From positions 33,191,364 to 33,255,363 of the forward strand of contig CM073322.1 in assembly GCA_037043015.1 (NCBI GenBank): DNA of 64,000 nt. The letters run 5' to 3'. Of the stretch, positions 60,150-64,000 are shown one piece after another. The translations under genes and the position numbers were made by a program. Positions within the stretch are counted from its first letter, which is position 1. Every line of letters begins with the position of its first letter. The stretch is from Bryum argenteum. Taxonomy: Eukaryota > Streptophyta > Bryopsida > Bryales > Bryaceae. Below the pieces are notes generated by a model. That model saw only the letters and a list, made by a program, of their open reading frames with translations, was not told the DNA's origin and did not search any database.

Positions 60150-60790
60150 ACATCAAAGTTTTGGTGAGTAGCCTAAAAAAACCAAAAACCTTTGAAGCTG
60201 TCTCTTTTTGATGCAAAATGGAAAATTTTGAATTTCTACTAGTTTTGGAATATGTAATCATAGGATCTAGTACATAAGTTGTACATGTACTTGTATATTG
60301 AATCTTAGATTCAAATTCCTTACCATTTGTGTGCTCATAATGTTCAAATTTGTAAAAAAGTTCTTTTTCATGTTGTAAAATGGCAAAGTAATCTTTTGGG
60401 GGCCAGAAAAACCATTTTTGGTATGAAACTCTTCACATTCTTGTTCCTAAGTAAGTAGGAATATGTCTACGCAAGTTTTACCTCATACAATTTGTAAAAC
60501 CTATAGAAATGCTTGATTATGCACATCGATGTATGCTGAAATCAAAATACAAAGGCCTGTCTTTAACAATTAAAAATACAAGTAAAAATAATTGGATTAA
60601 GAATCCAAACAACTATATCATGCCTTACTACCTTTACTACATGCATAAACAACAAAATGCATAAAATCTTAATTTTCGGTGAATTTTTAAAGTTAATCGG
60701 TTTTAATCAATTTTGGGCAGATTTTGAGAATAAATGAGCATAAACTACAGTTTGGGCAATTTTGGGCAGATTTGAATAGTGTTTTCGAAC
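60150..60790 (-). repeat. dispersed AT-rich repeat R1, copy 3 (inverted)
   Basis: Its reverse complement follows 51290-51800 in order: the 'cccaaactg' part, then 'aaggcatgat', then 'cctttgtatt', then 'tttacaacatg' and 'tttgaacattatga'. It ends near the copia element's left side. Confidence 0.7.
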
Positions 60791-61200
60791 TTTGACTCTA
60801 GATATCATATAAAGTATTGTTGAAGAATAGATTGCTCGTAGTTTATAAGAGCAATTAGTACTTGTTAGAGTATATATATATGGAAGCTTATACTTAGTAT
60901 TCTAGAGTGTGGAAAGGGGCTGGTCGTAAGAGCAATAGTGAGGGAAGAGAAGACCAGCCCACTTTGTTGACTTTAGGAGGCGAGTAAGTGGTGGCAAAGA
61001 TTAAAGGGGCACACATGTGAACCATGTGGGCCAAAGGCACTTGGAAAATGTACAAGAAGGCACTAGGAAGGTGCCAATAAGGAAGTATAAGTAAAGGCCT
61101 TTGCTAGAAGGCAATATCTCATTTCAAGCATTCATTGCTCTACTTGTTTGTAAGCTTTGAGTGTGTTGTATTCTCTCTCTTCCTCTATTGAATCTCAATA

Positions 61201-61214
61201 GGTTATGGGCCCAC
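61201..61214 (+). other. half-tRNA(iMet) primer-binding site
   Basis: GGTTATGGGCCCAC is the reverse complement of the anticodon arm of initiator methionine tRNA (GUGGGCCCAUAACC), not of its 3' end. The same type is known for Drosophila copia and yeast Ty5, which prime from a tRNA cut in the anticodon loop. Confidence 0.75.
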
Positions 61215-61899
61215 TACTCTTGTAGTGAGGTTGAGTTTGAATACTTTTGGAGGCTTGGGGAGGTCAAGGAGGTGTTGCAAGCACGTGGAGGGCTGATTTG
61301 CACATGTTGGAGGTCCTTGGAGCTTTGGAGGTGCACTTAGAGCCATTTGGAGGTGTTTGCAACCATTTGGAGTCAATTGAAGTTGATTTGGAGCATTTGG
61401 AGGCAAAAGGAGCAATTTGGAGGTGTTTGGAGGTGTTTTGAAGGCATTGGGTGCTTGTAAGTGTCCATTGTAGTTGAATTGAGTCCTCCTTGCACATTGT
61501 AGGTGCTGATTTGCATTAAGGGCTCCCAAGTCATTTGTTTGAAGTGATTGTGAGCTTAGAAGGGTGGTTTGTGATCTATTAGTGCACCTTTTGATTTGTA
61601 AGAGCTAGATCTAGCATTTGGAGTGCTTGTGTGCACACTAGGGGCTGATTTGAGCTAGTGAGGTGCTAAGGAGGTCAATTGAGGCTCTTCTACTTACATT
61701 TGAGTGATTTGGAGTTGTAGAAGCTTGTTTATGATCTGATTTGAGTGGGAGCAAGTGGATCTTGCTTGCTTGAGTGTAGAGAAGGACTTTTGTGCATTGT
61801 TTTGTGCGCAAGTGTGTTTACACACTAGTAGGGGGCTGATTTGAGTGTTTGGTAGCTCGTTTGAGTTGTTGGTGTTGTAAGGGCGTGTGTGTCTTGGCT
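61215..61899 (+). other. copia leader rich in TTGGAGG motifs
   Basis: The 5' leader before gag has many loose copies of TTGGAGG and TTTGGAGNNG spaced by 10-20 bp, strongest at 61240-61450. Open frames here on both strands result from this simple composition. Confidence 0.55.
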
Positions 61900-64000
61900 A
61901 TGGCCACTTTGGAGGGTGAGAGTGTTAGGGTGCTTGAGAAGTTCAATGGCACCAACTTCAACTTGTGGAAGTTCAAGATGAACTTGGCCCTCTCTTCCAT
62001 GGACTTGTGGGAGATTGTTGAAGGCGCGGAGGAGGCTCCACCATCCGATCAAGTGACAAGGACAAGAAGGAGTACCAAAGGAGGGTGAGGAAGGCCATGT
62101 CCATGATTGGGCTCAATTTGGTGGATGCCCAACTTGCTCACATCAAAAGTTGCAAAGGACCAGCGGAAGCATGGAGGGTGCTTTGCAACATTCATGAGAC
62201 AAGAAGTTTGGCCAACATCCTCTTCTTGAGGCGCAAGTTCTTCACAATCAAGATGGAGGAAGGCGCTGACTTGTTGGAGCACATCAACAACATCAAGGCA
62301 CTCGCCGATCAGCTCGCTTGCTTGGAAGTGCCCATGAAGGAGGACGATATAGTGATGACGTTGTTGGATAGCTTGCCACCTTCATTTGAGAGTTTGATCA
62401 CCGCTTTAGAGACCTTAAACCTTGCTGACCTTACAATGGAGTTTGTGGTGTCAAGGTTGATGCATGAAGTGTCCAAGCGGAAGGAGAAGGGTGCTCAAAG
62501 TGGTGAGGCAGCGTTGGTGGCGGCCCAAAACAAAGCGAGAATGCAAAATGGCCCAAGGTTGTGCTTCAATTGTGGCAAACCGGGCCACATTGCAAGGCAT
62601 TGCTTCTTAAACAAGAAGAAGGAGAAGGAGAGTGCAAACCTAGCAAGCAACAAAGACAATGGAGAGGACTATGCGTTTCTAAGCGCCTTTGTTGCAAGCA
62701 AGGTGGAGAAAGAGGAGGAGCATGCTATAGCAATCAACGATGGAGATGACAACACCATGGCCACGTGGGTCATGGATTCGGGAGCCACCAAACACATGAC
62801 GCCGCATAGGGCAGCGTTCCAAACGTATGAGGTAATTTCACCACCACGCAATGTGCACTTGGGAGATGATAGCATTGTGCATGCGGTTGGTGTTGGTACA
62901 ATTATTGAGGAGGTGATGGTGATGGGAGTGAAGCACAAGATCCACATGAAGGAGGTGCTCCATATCCCTAAGTTCAAGAGGAACTTGATTTCGGTTGTAA
63001 AACTTGCTTTAAACGGTTTAAAGGTAGAATTTGATGATGATGCATGCCTTGTAAGGGCAGCCAATAGGAAGGTGATTGCTAGATTGCCTAGAGTGGGGAG
63101 TTTGTATGAAATGCCCTTCTCCATGCATGAAATGGCACATGTGGCGCTTCCAATGCCACAATCAGCGCCTTTGGAGCTATGGCATAGACGCCTTGGGCAT
63201 TTGAATGAGAAGAGTGTCAAGGCTCTTGAAAGCATGGTGAATGGCATGCAAATCAAGGATGGTGCATCAAATTCAGCGCTTTGTGAGGGTTGCATTGAAG
63301 GCAAGCTTTCAAGGACTCCATTTCCAAGTGAGGGAGGTCAGCGTGCAAGCAAGTCATTGGAGTTGATTCATTCGGATGTGTGTGGTCCATTCAAGACCAT
63401 TTCCATGGGTGGTTGCTTGTATTTTGTCTCCTTCATAGATGACTTCTCTCGAAAGGTGTGGGTGTATGTGTTGAAGTCCAAGGGAGAGGTGTTTGCCAAG
63501 TTTGTGGAGTTCAAGGCGCTTGTGGAGAAGCAATCGGAGCACAAGATCAAGGCGTTTCGATCGGACAATGGAGGAGTTCACTTCAAGGCGTTTGAGCGCT
63601 TCTTCCAAGCACATGGCATTGATAGGCAACTATCAACACCCTACACACCACAACAAAATGGAGTGGCGGAGCGTGCAAAGTGCACAATTGTGGAGATGGC
63701 AAGGAGCATGCTACACCACCAAAACCTCAACAAGAACCTTTGGGCGGAAGCGGTGGTTACAAAAGTGTACACAAGAAATAGGTGCCCAACTAGCGCGATT
63801 GTTGGTAAGACACCCAAGAGGCATGGAGTGGTAGGAGGCCTTCGATCGCACACATGCGTGTATTTGGTTGTATTGCTTATCTGAAGTGCCGGATGAGAAG
63901 AGGACTAAACTTGATGCAAAGGGCACAAGGTGTTTGTTCCTTGGTTTATTGTGAAGGCACCCAAGGCATATAGGTTGATGTGTTTGGAGACTAAGAAGAT
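61900..64000 (+). pseudogene. copia gag-pol, two frame breaks, truncated by window end
   Basis: Translation starts at the ATG at 61900 (MATLEGESVRVLEKFNGTNF). A one-base shift near 62055 moves reading to the frame open until 63884, and another near 63815 leads into a third frame. Domains: gag of the UBN2/retrotran_gag type (ILFLRRKFFTIKM, ADQLACLEVP); zinc knuckle CFNCGKPGHIARHC; aspartic protease WVMDSGATKHM; the integrase zinc-binding part LWHRRLGHLN...CEGCIEGK; and the integrase core with IHSDVCGPF, FRSDNGGVHF and TPYTPQQNGVAERAKC. These carry the D, D and E catalytic positions. RT and RNase H lie beyond the window. Confidence 0.88.

Larger units (their letters stand above)
60800..64000 (+). 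mobile_element. Ty1/copia retrotransposon, 3' part outside the window
   Basis: A likely 5' LTR lies between about 60800 and 61200: a TATATATATATGGAAG stretch at about 60871, then a CT-rich end. It is followed by a primer-binding site at 61201, a leader and a gag-pol gene from 61900 to the window end. Integrase precedes the expected RT, the copia order. The exact LTR limits cannot be set because the 3' LTR is not in the window. Confidence 0.8.

Noticed and set aside
62669-63304. Minus-strand 211-codon frame
   Set aside because: It is the antisense of copia gag-protease-integrase sequence, which has clear motifs on the plus strand.

Overview
This window is nuclear DNA from a land plant. The spliced genes have GT..AG introns, and they include a chlorophyll-biosynthesis methyltransferase, a plastid-type rRNA dimethylase and a plant-type AAA-ATPase. 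The repeat content (proteins with the DUF7869-type signature, a LINE that looks like the RandI/Dualen group, and a copia element with a half-tRNA primer site) points to a seed-free plant, most likely a bryophyte. That placement is an inference and the species is not identified.

Layout. (1) 1-20 kb is AT-rich and has no intact host gene. It holds dispersed repeats, a broken DUF7869-type mobile-element gene (4.8-8.0 kb), a more decayed relative (15.5-17.5 kb), and two blocks of a palindrome-rich satellite with periods of about 172 and 181 bp (12.26-12.6 and 13.9-14.76 kb). (2) 20-32.8 kb holds a broken ORF1-like gene, followed by a long, G-poor non-LTR retrotransposon. Reading along the + strand, the retrotransposon has a 2A-like motif, an APE endonuclease, a reverse transcriptase, a domain of unknown function, RNase H, a zinc finger and a restriction-like endonuclease. 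It ends in a TCTA tail. At least eight frame breaks show that this copy is dead. (3) 33.9-47 kb is a gene island: a Bet v 1-like protein made of two tandem domains, CHLM (minus), ELP1 (plus) and a BCS1-like AAA-ATPase (minus). (4) 47-54 kb is repeat-rich: an unassigned ORF, a 29-bp minisatellite, a possible piggyBac-like MITE, a long AT-rich dispersed repeat, and a tRNA-derived SINE whose 3' end matches the LINE's 3' end. (5) 54.3-59.2 kb holds a second divergent gene pair, a PFC1-like dimethyladenosine transferase (minus) and mitochondrial-type ribosomal protein S9 (plus). (6) 59.5-64 kb has a 28-bp minisatellite, an inverted copy of the dispersed repeat, and a Ty1/copia element cut off by the window end.

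How the parts relate. The host genes work in chlorophyll synthesis, tRNA wobble modification, organelle ribosome maturation and organelle translation. CHLM/ELP1 and PFC1/RPS9 are head-to-head pairs separated by about 520-560 bp, and ELP1 and the AAA gene converge. All four of these genes, and the Bet v 1 gene, rebuild into frame-correct spliced reading frames. The frame breaks in the mobile elements are therefore probably real decay and not sequencing error. The most notable candidate system is the 2A-bearing, dual-endonuclease LINE with a SINE that shares its tail.
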